A stretch of 64,000 bases of DNA from CAXXOK01 sp963674895 (GTDB taxonomy: Bacteria; Bacillota; Clostridia; Christensenellales; Aristaeellaceae): positions 372,001 to 436,000 of the forward strand of contig CAXXCY010000003.1 of the NCBI GenBank assembly GCA_963674895.2, written 5' to 3'. The notes beneath the pieces are model-generated. The model made no database searches and had not been told where the DNA came from. It was given only the letters and a program-made list of their open reading frames with translations. Positions 1 to 9,492 of the stretch are shown piece after piece. Position 1 is the stretch's first letter; the number at the start of each line of letters is the position of its first letter. The position numbers were made by a program, and so were the translations under genes.

Positions 1-691
1 CGCTGATCCAATAGTCCATCTTGTCCAGGCTTGAAAACGTGAACAATTCCGGGCTCCCGATTTTTTGGCTGTCAGCAAGTAAAAAGGCTTGCTGACATAA
101 AGAAATAGCGCTTTCTTTGATTCGTGCGTCGATTGCGGATGCACTTGTGAGGCTTCCTGCTTTCGTTACGCGTCTGCACCCGATTATCGCTTTTTTGATG
201 TTGTAAATCTTAATGCTTTCAATCGTCTCAATGCTTGCCAGTGCATTCAGCTGCCAGTCAACCTTCCCAGGCAGCGCAAAAACGGTGTATTCCGTGTGTG
301 ATAAACTCCAATTAATGATATGTAAGTTGTTTGTGATAATCGTAAGGTGGTTTGGCAGAACATGTTCACCGCAAATAATCATGGCAGCTGTTGTGCCTGA
401 GTCGACAAATACAACATCATTTTCTTCAAGAAAGCTTGACGCTTTTTTCCCAATGGATTCTTTAAGCGTTCTATTTGTATTGAGTCTGTCGACAAACGAT
501 GTGGGAACCATCGATGTCGATCTTGCAATACCCCCGTATCTTTTTTCGGCAATTCCCTTTTTAACCAATTCATTAATGTCCTTGCGAACGGTATTGATAT
601 GGACATCGAATTCATCACTAATATCCTGCACAGACAAATATTCTCGTTCAAAAAGCAACTGCTCAAGCTTCTTTTGCCGGATTGCTCTCAT
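1..691 (-). CDS. DeoR-family transcriptional regulator (C-terminus outside window)
   Basis: The reading frame starts at an ATG (689-691) preceded by GAAAGG and runs open off the left edge, giving about 230 visible residues of a family that is usually about 250. The N-terminus is a winged helix-turn-helix, with the recognition-helix segment TVRKDINELVKKGIAEK near residues 33-50, which is the DeoR signature. The rest is the DeoRC sugar-phosphate sensor fold, with the typical VDSGTTAAM segment near residue 95. Such proteins repress sugar operons and are released by a phosphorylated sugar; the ligand here is unknown because the target genes lie outside the window. Inverted repeats just upstream could be its own operator. 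Confidence 0.9.
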   Translation of the reverse strand, partial: MRAIRQKKLEQLLFEREYLSVQDISDEFDVHINTVRKDINELVKKGIAEKRYGGIARSTSMVPTSFVDRLNTNRTLKESIGKKASSFLEENDVVFVDSGTTAAMIICGEHVLPNHLTIITNNLHIINWSLSHTEYTVFALPGKVDWQLNALASIETIESIKIYNIKKAIIGCRRVTKAGSLTSASAIDARIKESAISLCQQAFLLADSQKIGSPELFTFSSLDKMDYWIS

Positions 692-747
692 TTTGACCAA
701 CCTTTCAATTATGCTGAAAAACATATGCGTGTAGCTTACAACACAAA

Positions 748-772
748 TGTAACACATGTTATTTATAATAAC
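748..772. promoter_or_regulatory. Candidate DeoR autoregulatory operator cluster
   Basis: About 60-80 bp upstream of the DeoR start lie two overlapping inverted repeats: TAACACATGTTA (750-761, one mismatch between arms) and GTTATTTATAATAAC (758-772, GTTAT/ATAAC arms). The shared TGTTA/TAACA boxes and the position in the AT-rich leader suggest an operator or promoter region. No close match to both -35 and -10 boxes was found. The assignment to the adjacent regulator is inference. Confidence 0.35.
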
Positions 773-889
773 AATAGGACAGCACAAATATAAAACATTC
801 ATGAAACCTGCCGTAGTTACGGGATATATGGAGGTGATTGATATTTTTACTACTTTCTTAATAGCCTCAGTTTGCTTTAAGATTTGTGA

Positions 890-1417
890 ACCATTCTTGA
901 AGCGAAAAACCATCCCGTCAATCCTTCATATCGTAACATTTTCAACAGTCGCGGTCCACAGAGCTTCATCAAATTGAGTCAACTGTTCGGATATGCCGCG
1001 AATACTACGGATAAAACATCCGATTATTTTTGACTTTGCAGTCCGTTCGAGCTTTTCCTGTTCCAGCGTTTCAATCCGCTCCCGGGCCTGTTCATGACGT
1101 TCCAGATACCCTTGATGATCAGATGCTTCCTGGCATTCGAGACTGTGTGAACTCCTGTGAATTTCCTTGCGCGATAGTTCCGCAACAACCTCCAGCTCCT
1201 GCCGCAGCAGGGCCAGTTCAGCATCGATTGCCTTGGTATCATAAAGCATAGCCTGTGCCATCCGGCAATCCTCAAGGATCCTATCTCGATCATCCATCAG
1301 ACGGTTGAAAGCAGAAACAAAGCCTTCCTTGATTGCTCCTCGATCAGGTGTGGCGTTGAGCTCTTCTACAATCGGAAACGCAAACAGAAGGGATTGGGCT
1401 ACCTTGGCCCAATCCAA
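890..1417 (-). pseudogene. C-terminal relic of a large serine recombinase
   Basis: The reverse strand encodes only the C-terminal coiled-coil and tail typical of clostridial large serine recombinases, which mobilise integrative elements. The order of landmarks fits: an FNRLMDDRD segment, a Glu/Arg-rich coiled coil, then LTQFDEALWTATVENVTI. An in-frame TGA (926-928) interrupts the tail, but the same frame continues as RIDGMVFRFKNGSQI, the usual family ending. The catalytic and DNA-binding domains are absent. The frame is closed by a TAG just before the only possible start (TTG at 1417). It is a dead remnant of an integrated element. Confidence 0.75.
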
Positions 1418-1844
1418 TTCCTAGATCGCTGGTTGGCTCAAAATGCACTTCGAGTTGCTTAGCAGGTTATCCGAAATGCTGTTGACGATCCCTTGCGTTT
1501 GAGCAGCCGGGCGTGTACAATCTGACGAACTATAATTTCTTTGAGAAGTGTTCATCCTATCAGATTTTCCTGATGCCAAATGATTAAGCCGTGATCAGCA
1601 TAATATTCCATGATACAATATCGGCGATTGTCAATAATCACGAATACCGATATAATTTCAATCCTTAATCTTAGGGAAGCCGCAAATGTCGACATTTCGC
1701 CGTCTGTATACTAATTCTGCACATGATTGAATTGGATGTCTAAAAGCGCCGCAATTTCTGCTGTGCCGACTTTCGCACCGTAGAAAAACAGGCCGAACCG
1801 GGCCTGCACCCGTTTTTCCAGCATTTTATCGGCGCGATACAGAA
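1418..1844. other. Gene-free stretch between recombinase relic and LRR gene
   Basis: No complete gene is visible. On the reverse strand, straight after the LRR stop codon, an open stretch of about 43 codons reads LYRADKMLEKRVQARFGLFF and then AEIAALLDIQFNHVQN before a stop. It has no start codon and I do not recognise it; it could be a decayed fragment of a helix-turn-helix protein. No terminator with a clear T-run was found. Confidence 0.4.
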
Positions 1845-4800
1845 TTAATCAATAATTTCCGTCGAAGGCAGCGCCTCCCGCAGCTCATGGATCTGCGAAG
1901 CATCCGCTGAAGTATTCTGCAGATATAGTTTGTTTAAATTGATCAAATTCTGCAGAGGTTTGAGATCGGCAATCTGATTATTGGCAAGGCTCAGAGTTTT
2001 TAAACCCGTCAGATTCTGCAGTGGAGTGGCGTCGGTAATTCTATTATTGTGAAGCGCCAGGGATTCCAAATGCAACAGATTTTCCAGGGGACAGATTTCT
2101 GTGATTTGGTTATTCGCAAGAGACAAGGTTTTTAAATTCGATAAATACCGAAGCGGCGCAATGTCCGAAATGCTGTTTTCTGAAAGCGTCAGGGATTCCA
2201 AATTTGTTAAGCCTTGCAGCGCGTCTATAACAGCAATCTGGTTCTCACTGAGAGATAGATTAACCAAACCCAATAATCCCTGTAAAGCTGATATATCGGA
2301 AATCTGATTTCCATAGAGATTCAGCTCTGTTAAGCCGGCCAGATATTCCAAGGGTATGATTTCTGCAATTTGGTTTTCGGAGAGCGTAAGCTTCACTAGT
2401 TTTATCAGGTTTTGCAAAGGCGCAATATCGGAAATCTGATTGCTGTAGAGATTGAGCTCTGTCAACCCGGCTAAATCCTGCAGCGGCGCGATATCGATAA
2501 TCTGATTGCTGTAGAGATACAGTACCGTCAGGTTCGTCAGGTACTGCAGAGGGGCGATATCTGTGATTTGGTTTTTATATAGGTATAGCTTTTCCAGGTT
2601 GGGCAAATCCTGCAGGCATCTGATATCGGCGACCTGATTATCGCTAAGGTTTAAGGTTTCCATTTGCAATAGATACCTAAGCGGCGTGAGGTCGTCGATC
2701 TGGTTTTGCTGAAGATACAGATTTTTCAGCTTGGATAAGAACCGCAGAGGCGTCAAATCGTCAATCTGGTTTAGGCTGAGAGTGAGATGCTCAACATTTG
2801 TTAAGTATTGCAGGGGTGCAAGATCGACAATCTGATTATTATAGAGGTTGAGTTTGGTTAGGTTCATCAGATACTTAAGCGGCGTAAGATCACTGATCCG
2901 ATTGGTATAGAGGTACAGCGTTTCCAAATCGGTTAAATACATCAGTGGCAATACAGCCGAAATCTGATTATCGGCCAGATTCAGCTCGGTTAAATGAGTC
3001 AGATTTTGCAACGGCGTTAGATCGCTGATCTGGTTGGTTTTCAAATCCAGCGTCCGCAGCCCTTCAAAATATTGCAGGAACAGAATATCGTCGATCTCCA
3101 TGCCCTGTAATGCCAATTCCGTAATACCGCTCACATCGGACGGGTAAATCGGATCCGTTTTGATTCCCGTCGCTTCTCTTATGGCGGCTTCGATACTGCT
3201 GCCGGGGAATATGATCGCCCCTTGCTGCGCGGCGAATATTTCTGTCGACGGAAGCGCTGTCCGCAGATTGCTGATCTGGACAGGATCAATCGGATTGTCT
3301 TGCAGTGCCAGCGTTTTTAAATTCGTTAAACTCTGCAGAGGGCTGAGATCGTTGATACTATTGGATTTCAGATCAAGCTTCTGCAGCCCTGTGAAATATT
3401 GCATGAATGAGATGTCTTCGATCTCCATTTCTTGCAGAACCAATTCTGTAACGCTGTACACGTCGGATGGATACATCGGGCCATATTTTATCCGGGTGGC
3501 TTCCCTTACGGCAGCTTCGACACTGCTGTTGTGAAATTCGATCGGTTCCTGCGGCAGGTAAGAGATTTTCAAATACGGGAAGACTTCTTTCAGAACACTG
3601 ATCTGCGCAGCTGCGGTCGGCTTGTATTCCAATACCAGGCTTTCCAGGTTACCCAGATTCTGAAGGGGTGTGAGGCTGCTGACCGGATTGTTGCTGATAT
3701 CCAGCGTTCTCACGTTTGTTAAACCCTCCAAGAAAGACAAATCCTTAATTTGATTGCCGCTGATATCCAGCTGCCGCAGTTTTGTCAAACGCTGCAGAAA
3801 AGAAGGTTCGGTGATTTGATTGCCGCTGATATCCAGAACGATAAGGTTCTTCAGATTCTGCAAGGGAGAAAAATCGATGATCTGATTGCCGCCGAGTATC
3901 AGGACACCCAATTCGGTCAAATGCTGCAGGCAGCCGATATCCGTGATCTGATTGTTTTCAAGATCCAAGGTGCCTAAATTCTCCAATTGCTGCAGGCTGC
4001 CGATATCCGAAATGCCATTGTTCCGGAGCCTAAGGTATTTCAGGTTCGTCAAATTCTGTAGGGGCGCAAGATCACTGATTTGATTACCATCAAGATACAA
4101 TACTTCCAGAAGGTTCAAATTCCGCAGCCGCGTGGAATCCGTGATCCGGTTGTTGCTGAGCTCCAGGGTATCTAGTATCGGAAATACCGGAAGAGACGCG
4201 ATATCGGATATTTGATTGTTGTTAAGAGCCAGCTCCGCTAAGCTTGGCAAATATGGCAGGGAAGAAAGGTCATCGATCCGGTTATTACTGAGATTCAGCT
4301 CTGCCAAATGTGCCAAACCCTGCAACGGAGAAAAATCGGCGATTGTATTGCGCTGTATATCAAGCTCCCGTAATTCCGCGAAAAACTGAAGGAATGAAAT
4401 ATCGTCAATCTCCATTCCTCTCAAGGTCAATTCCTTTATGCCGGAAACGTCGGATGGATAAATCACTCCCGATTCAATCCCCGCCGCTTCTCTTACGGCG
4501 GCTTCGACACTGCTGTTGGGAAATGCGATTGGTTCCGGCTGGGCAAAGGATATTTCCGCCGCAGGAAGCGATTGCTGCAGATCGTCTATCTGTTCAGGGG
4601 CAATTGGATTATTATCAAGCGTCAGCGTTTCCAAGTTCGACAAAAACCGCAGGGGCGTGATGTCGGTGATCTGATTATCGTGCAGCAGGAGCTCCGTCAA
4701 ATTCGACAAATACTGCAGCGGGGTAAGATCGGTGATCTGATTTCCGTAGAGACTGAGCCGCTCTAATTCTGATAAAAACATCAGCGGTGCCAGATCGGCG

Positions 4801-5720
4801 ATCTGATTATCGCGGAGAAACAAAACGGTCAAATTGGATAAATACTGCAGAGGCGTGATATCGGCGATCCCGTTTCCGTAGAGGCTCAGTTCCTCTAAAC
4901 TCGATATATACTGCAGGGGCGCGAGATCGGTGATTTGAGTTCTTTGAAGATATAAATTCTTTAGGTTGGACAAGGACTGCAGGGGCGTGAAATCGCGGAT
5001 CTGATTTCCGCCGAGATTGAGAAATGTCAGATTAGATAGAAACCGCAGGGGCGTGCTATCGGTGATCTGATTGTCGCGGAGCTGAAGCTTGGTAAGGCTT
5101 GCCAAATCCTGCAAGGGTGAGAGATCGGAGACTTTATTCATATTCAGGTTAAGCGCTTGCAGACTGGAAAAGGATTGCAGGAATGAGATATCTGCAATTC
5201 CCGTCTCCGACAAATCCAATTCCGTAATTCCGGCGACGTCGGAAGGAAATACCGGATCTGATTCAATACCCGTTGCTTTCCTTACGGCGGCTTCAACACT
5301 GCCATTGGGGAAAACGATCGCCTCCTCAGCTGCGGCAGCATCAGCACTGAGGTCCGGGAGCACAGGCTGTTCTTCTTCTGCCGCGGCAGTTTCAACACTG
5401 CTACGGGAAACGGAATCGGGCTCTTGAGGAATAAAGGATATCTCTGTTGACTGAAGTGCCTTCTGCAGATCTTCGATCTGCGATGAATCAATGTGGTTGT
5501 TTTCCAGCGTCAAATCCTTTAAAGCTGTTAATTGCTGCAGGGGCGTGACATCGGATATCTGATTATCATGAAGATACAATAGCCTCAGCTTAGTCAAAGA
5601 CTCCAAGGGCGAAACATTTGTGATCTGATTACGGTTAAGATTCAGCTCTATCAAGTTGGATAAATTCCGAAGAGCGCTGACATCGGTGATCTGATTGTCA
5701 CTGATAATGAGGTGTTCCAA
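1845..5720 (-). pseudogene. C-terminal part of split secreted leucine-rich-repeat protein
   Basis: This 1291-residue frame is almost entirely 22-residue leucine-rich repeats of the internalin/SDS22 type (pattern L..L..L.L..NQI.D..PLQ.L). Four long cassettes each begin with a cap of the type FPNSSVEAAVREATGI followed by a YPSDVSGITEL-like segment, and most end in a Q-DLQ-ALPSTEI segment. There is no visible LPXTG motif, membrane segment or wall-binding module at the C-terminus. It has no signal peptide of its own, because an IS3 element separates it from the 5' part of the gene. Coding actually continues upstream to the insertion site at 5775. Unless it is expressed from the IS, this part is probably silent. 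The original role was likely protein binding at the cell surface. Confidence 0.85.
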
Positions 5721-5775
5721 ATCTGTTAAATTTTGGAGAGGTGTAAGATCGGATATCTGATGATTATGGTAGAGA

Positions 5776-5804
5776 TGGATTGGTTACACTAAATCGGACA
5801 GAAA
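5776..5804 (+). repeat. Left terminal inverted repeat of IS3-family element
   Basis: This is the left end of the element, beginning TGGATTGG and ending GGACAGAAA. It pairs with the right end with seven perfect outer and eight perfect inner positions. It directly follows the AGA target duplication. Confidence 0.85.
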
Positions 5805-5852
5805 AAATAAGGTCATGGTAGAATAACGGGAAAGATTTAGGAGGGAAATACC

Positions 5853-6140
5853 ATGACACAAAGGCGGGCCAAGCGGACCTACAGCGAGGAGCAGAAAAGG
5901 CAGCTGGTTGAACTGTTCAACCACGGGAAACCCAGGAGCGAGATCATCCGGGAATACGACCTGACAGCATCGGCGTTTGACAAATGGGTTAAGCGGATCA
6001 ATGCAACCGGTTCCAGCCACGAGAAGGATAACCGAACGCCTGAAGAACTGGAGCTGCTGAAGCTTCGCAAAGAGAACCAACAGCTGCGGATGGAGAATGA
6101 CGTCCTAAAGCAAGCGGCGCTGATATACGCACGAAAGTAG
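5853..6140 (+). CDS. IS3-family transposase OrfA
   Basis: A 95-residue basic protein with an N-terminal helix-turn-helix (RTYSEEQKRQLVELFNHGKP, then SEIIREYDLTASAFDKWVKR), followed by a leucine-zipper-like coiled coil (ELELLKLRKENQQLRMEND). This is the standard OrfA layout, which binds the terminal repeats. An AGGAGG-type site (ttaggaggg) lies upstream. It ends with TAG beside an AAAG stretch, where many IS3 elements shift -1 to make the OrfAB fusion; orfB is in the -1 frame here. Confidence 0.92.
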   Translation: MTQRRAKRTYSEEQKRQLVELFNHGKPRSEIIREYDLTASAFDKWVKRINATGSSHEKDNRTPEELELLKLRKENQQLRMENDVLKQAALIYARK

Positions 6141-6142
6141 TT

Positions 6143-6967
6143 GTGATCCGAGCCAATGCCCACAAATACTCAATATCAGCGCTGTGCCGGTGCTTAGGCA
6201 TTGCACGCAGCACCTATTACTACGAATGCCGGGGCCGGCCGGACGAGCGGGATTTGGAAGAGGTTGTTCAGAACGCATACGATGAGAATCGTCGTGTTTA
6301 CGGTCAACGCAAACTCAAGCATGTACTGCTGCGGAAGGGCTGGATTGTATCCAGGCGGAAGATCGGGCGGATCATGAAGAAGCGGGGACTGGTATCCGCC
6401 TACACACGCAAGAAGTATCGGGTTCATGCATCCAGGGTGAATGAAGCCCCGGTGCCCAACCTGATTGACCGGCAATTCAGCGACAGGCTCCCGGGAGCCT
6501 GTGTTGTCAGCGATCTGACCTACGTTCGTGTAGGCACCCAGTGGGCCTATATCTGCATGCTGCTGGATCTGGGAGCCAGGGAGATCATCGGCTACAGCGC
6601 CGGTGCACACAAAGACGCTGAACTGGTCCATCAAGCTTTTGCATCCGTGAAAGGAAACCTGTTCGAGATCCAGATCTTTCACACAGACCGTGGCAGTGAG
6701 TTTGACAATATGCTTGTGGATGAAATACTGGAAAGCTTTCAGATCCAGCGATCCCTGAGCATGAAGGGCTGTCCCTATGACAACGCGGTAGCAGAATCAA
6801 CCTTCAGGCTGATCAAGAAGGAGTTCGTTTCGAGCAGGCGGTTTGGTACCCTCGAGCAGCTGCGATTGGAACTGGCGGATTACATACACTGGTTCAACAA
6901 CATCCGCCTGCACGGTACCCTCGGGTACCTGTCTCCGGTTGAGTTCAGGAATGCATGTACCTTATAA
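6143..6967 (+). CDS. IS3-family transposase OrfB (DDE integrase)
   Basis: A 274-residue protein with an N-terminal HTH_21 region (YSISALCRCLGIARSTYYYE, then RRVYGQRKLKHVL) and an rve integrase core. All three catalytic residues are present: Asp in CVVSDLTYV, Asp in IFHTDRGSEF and Glu in NAVAESTFRLIKKE. The tail has the family ending HWFNNIRLHGTLGYLSPVEF. No internal stops are seen. The start listed is a GTG, but the protein is probably made mainly as an OrfAB frameshift product through the upstream AAAG. It looks active. Confidence 0.92.
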   Translation: MIRANAHKYSISALCRCLGIARSTYYYECRGRPDERDLEEVVQNAYDENRRVYGQRKLKHVLLRKGWIVSRRKIGRIMKKRGLVSAYTRKKYRVHASRVNEAPVPNLIDRQFSDRLPGACVVSDLTYVRVGTQWAYICMLLDLGAREIIGYSAGAHKDAELVHQAFASVKGNLFEIQIFHTDRGSEFDNMLVDEILESFQIQRSLSMKGCPYDNAVAESTFRLIKKEFVSSRRFGTLEQLRLELADYIHWFNNIRLHGTLGYLSPVEFRNACTL

Positions 6968-7667
6968 TTTCTGTCTGACCAACTGTTGACAATCCAAGAT
7001 TCAGCTTTCTTAAATCGTACAAATTCTGCAGAGGAGTGATATCGGTGATCTGATTGCTTTGAAGGGTCAGATCGGATAACTTCAGCAAATTCTGCAGGAA
7101 AGTGATATCGGTGATCTGATTGTTGTTGAGATACAGGACACTCAAACCTGTTAGATGTTGAAGGAGTGAAATATCGGTAATCTGATTATAGCTGAGACTT
7201 AGCGTCTCCAAATTTGTTAGATATTGAAAGGGATCGAGTGCGGTGATCTGATTTGTACTGAGGTTGAGCCGTGTTAGGCTTGACAGGTATTGCAGAGGTG
7301 TAGGGTCGGATATCTGATTGTGGTATAGATTAAGATCCTGCAAATTGTCTAAATAGCGTAGCGGAGAAAGGTCACTGATTGTATTCGTTTGCAGTTCGAG
7401 CGTTTGCAATGCTGTGAAGTATTGCAGGAAAGAGATTTCCTCGATCTCCATTTTCTGCAAATCCAATTCTGTGACCCTGCCTGCATCGGAGGGAAGGATC
7501 GGACCCGAACTTATCCCCGTTGCCAACCGTACAGCGGCTTCAACATTGCTGTTGGGAAAGACGATAGTCGTCTCTGCAGCTTCGGCGCTTGCCGGTACGG
7601 ACACTAGAGCAAACAACAGGCACACGATTAGGGCGAGTGTGATATTGCGAATAGGTTTGATGTTCAT
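6945..7667 (-). pseudogene. N-terminal part of split secreted leucine-rich-repeat protein
   Basis: This is the 5' part of the LRR gene. The start follows an AAAGGAGA ribosome binding site. Residues 1-30 form a signal peptide (hydrophobic core LALIVCLLFALVSV, cleavage near ASAEA), so the product is exported. Then comes a cap (IVFPNSNVEAAVRLATGI) and about seven LRR units. At residue 223 or so the frame runs into the IS end and stops, leaving a tail that is not LRR (TVGQTEIIRYMHS). With the IS removed, the frame joins the distal part and predicts a 1532-residue protein. A truncated secreted LRR fragment could still be made. Confidence 0.85.
6968..6996 (-). repeat. Right terminal inverted repeat of IS3-family element
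   Basis: Read on the reverse strand this repeat begins TGGATTGTCAACAG and ends AGACAGAAA. It starts directly after the orfB stop codon and is followed by the second AGA copy, which fits a 3-bp target duplication. Confidence 0.85.
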
Positions 7668-8342
7668 CGGAACGTCTCCTTTCTATCTGCTGTTTTCTTT
7701 CATTGCCAAAACTAATTGAAGAGTTGGGAAGTGCCTAAAGGCGGTAGTTTTCTTAAGAGTTCACACCGGATCGGCTTTATGTTTTTGTGCTGTCTTGGCT
7801 GCGAAGCCGCACATGTTGTCTTTACGCACCATAAATATTCAGCGTAGTGCCTTATGAAAAGATCGCGGGATAAATGCACTCCTTGCAAAAGAATCGGCAG
7901 TTCGTGTGAAAGATTGCTATGGCAGTTATCAGAAGAATTCTTTTTATTCGTGAAATATTCGGCAAATATCTCACGTGAATGTGCAGTGGCTGCCTAGCAC
8001 CTGGCTTACAGGGTTGTCCTATCTCTTATCCGGTATGCTGCGGCACGAAGCGAGAAAGCGAAACACACGTCCAACGAATGGCAGTCAGATGAACAATCGG
8101 TTTTTCTTCGTCTTAAGTTACATCTTTATTATAGGTTGAACTCATCGCCCCGTCAAAAATCCGCGCATTGATCAAGCAAAATTATAGGATACAAACGCTT
8201 CAGTCAGGACGTGGGTGAGTTGAATTTCAGCAGGCAACTGATCGAACACTCCGCGCAATGAAAGGCAGCACTCCGCGCCGCCTATGTGCAGCCCCTGCGA
8301 GTGTAACAATTCTCAAGGAAATCGTGAAAAATCAAGACACAC
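7668..8342. other. Intergenic stretch between LRR gene and exported-protein operon
   Basis: I see no gene here. The sequence is interrupted by stops in all frames. It must contain the promoter of the leftward LRR gene, but no convincing -35/-10 pair was found by eye. Confidence 0.4.
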
Positions 8343-8371
8343 GTGACGGGTTCTGCTGAATTTGCTATAAT
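8343..8371 (+). promoter_or_regulatory. Promoter with extended -10 for exported-protein operon
   Basis: A perfect TATAAT (8366-8371) with an extended TGC motif directly upstream is separated by 17 bp from GTGACG, which matches TTGACA at four of six positions. Transcription would start near 8378, leaving a leader of about 140 bases before the first gene. Confidence 0.65.
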
Positions 8372-8516
8372 GAGTGCAGGGATAGCGCGGAAGGCTTTTT
8401 GGAGACTGCGCTCATGTTTAAAAATGAAGGACCTTATCATCGCGCTTTGTGTACTTTCTACGATGAGGATTTTGTGTTTCTAAATTTAGGAATCATGTAT
8501 GAGATAAGGTGATCAA

Positions 8517-9491
8517 ATGAAAAAATGTGTGATATTTCTCCTGGCGTTCCTGCTGATGCTTCCGCTGAGCGCGCTTGCCAGACAGCCCATCAGCCTGGAA
8601 TGCCTGACGCAAAGTGAACTGGAAGCTTTCCGGCAGGAAGCGGACGGGCGTGTCCGCCTAATGCAGTTGCCTGATGAGAACGGGTACCTTGACGTTCTGG
8701 ATGGCGAGACCTACGCCCGGGACCCGCAAACCCGCCTTGACGAAAAAATCCGTCTGAGCGGTGCGATCCTGTCTGTAAAGGAACAGGCGGAGGATTTTCG
8801 GTATTATGTGTCGCTGGACGGCAACCCTGCGCGTGTTTTTTTAGTGCGCTATACTTTGGAAGCGGACGAGCGCTTGCTGCTGCCCGGCGATCAGGTAACC
8901 GTGTATGGCATTTTTAGAGGGCTATCCGCCTTTGACGGCACCGGGCTGCTGGAAGACGGCGCGCCCATCGTACAGGCCGACCTGGTGATTCGACGCCTGC
9001 CCGAGCCGGAGCGTCTCGCCGCTGATCCCTATGCCGGCACCCGTGAAGACCCCACGCCTTTGGGCGTTACTGCGGTGTACGAGGGGTCCTACTGGACGGA
9101 CTACGCTTCCTTTGAGATTGAGATGACCTCCTCCTCCCGTGGCAGTAAAGCGAAGAAAACCGCGAAGGACATGAGCAATTATAACATCGATCCAACCAGC
9201 ACGCAGGAGTATTTCCTGGTCTGGCTGCGTGTGAAAGCGCTGTCCGCACCGACTGGCCGCGCGGAAATCGGCAATGAGGATTTCTACTTCGTCAGCGCCG
9301 ACGGAAGCGAGTACCGCCAACACTTCCTCATCAACCCGCCTTCGTATTTGCGCACCCTGTATGAGGGCGGCGAGCAATCGGCAATCATTGCCTGCCTGAT
9401 TGACAAGGATGATATGCCTCTGATCGTCTATCAGCCTGATTCCTCAGCCCCCCTGTGGTTCGATCCGAACCTAGATGAGGGAGCGGAATAG
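8517..9491 (+). CDS. Exported protein with OB-fold-like and DUF4352-like regions, unknown function
   Basis: A 324-residue protein with a signal peptide (residues 1-21, cleavage after SALA). Residues 75-150 (IRLSGAILSVKEQAEDF, VRYTLEADERLLLPGDQVTVYGIFRG) look like the OB-fold-like domain often found in small exported proteins. Residues 180-310 (the LGVTAVYEGSYWTDYASFEI and FLVWLRVKAL segments) resemble the immunoglobulin-like DUF4352/TRF2 domain. No catalytic motif is visible. It is first in a two-gene operon with a peptidoglycan-binding protein, so a role in the cell envelope is plausible. The start is supported by GATAAGGTGATCAA upstream. Domain assignments are from pattern only. Confidence 0.6.
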   Translation: MKKCVIFLLAFLLMLPLSALARQPISLECLTQSELEAFRQEADGRVRLMQLPDENGYLDVLDGETYARDPQTRLDEKIRLSGAILSVKEQAEDFRYYVSLDGNPARVFLVRYTLEADERLLLPGDQVTVYGIFRGLSAFDGTGLLEDGAPIVQADLVIRRLPEPERLAADPYAGTREDPTPLGVTAVYEGSYWTDYASFEIEMTSSSRGSKAKKTAKDMSNYNIDPTSTQEYFLVWLRVKALSAPTGRAEIGNEDFYFVSADGSEYRQHFLINPPSYLRTLYEGGEQSAIIACLIDKDDMPLIVYQPDSSAPLWFDPNLDEGAE

Positions 9492-9492
9492 A

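Larger units (their letters stand above)
5776..6996 (+). mobile_element. IS3-family insertion sequence (1221 bp), apparently intact
   Basis: The element is bounded by 29-bp imperfect inverted repeats starting TGGATTG and sharing GACAGAAA at their inner ends (about 21 of 29 matches), with TG...CA termini as in the IS3 family. A 3-bp duplication, AGA, flanks it (5773-5775 and 6997-6999). It carries orfA and orfB in the usual -1 arrangement. Removing the element plus one AGA copy restores one continuous LRR reading frame (AAT CTC TAC across the join), so this is a clean and probably recent insertion. Confidence 0.93.

Noticed and set aside
213..734. Open frame of 173 codons on the forward strand
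   Set aside because: It is the antisense of the DeoR gene, which shows clear family motifs on the other strand.
1845..5720. Regular 66-bp periodicity that might be read as a CRISPR array or DNA tandem repeat
   Set aside because: The period corresponds to 22-residue LRR units in one open frame; repeats are diverged at DNA level and have no spacer structure.
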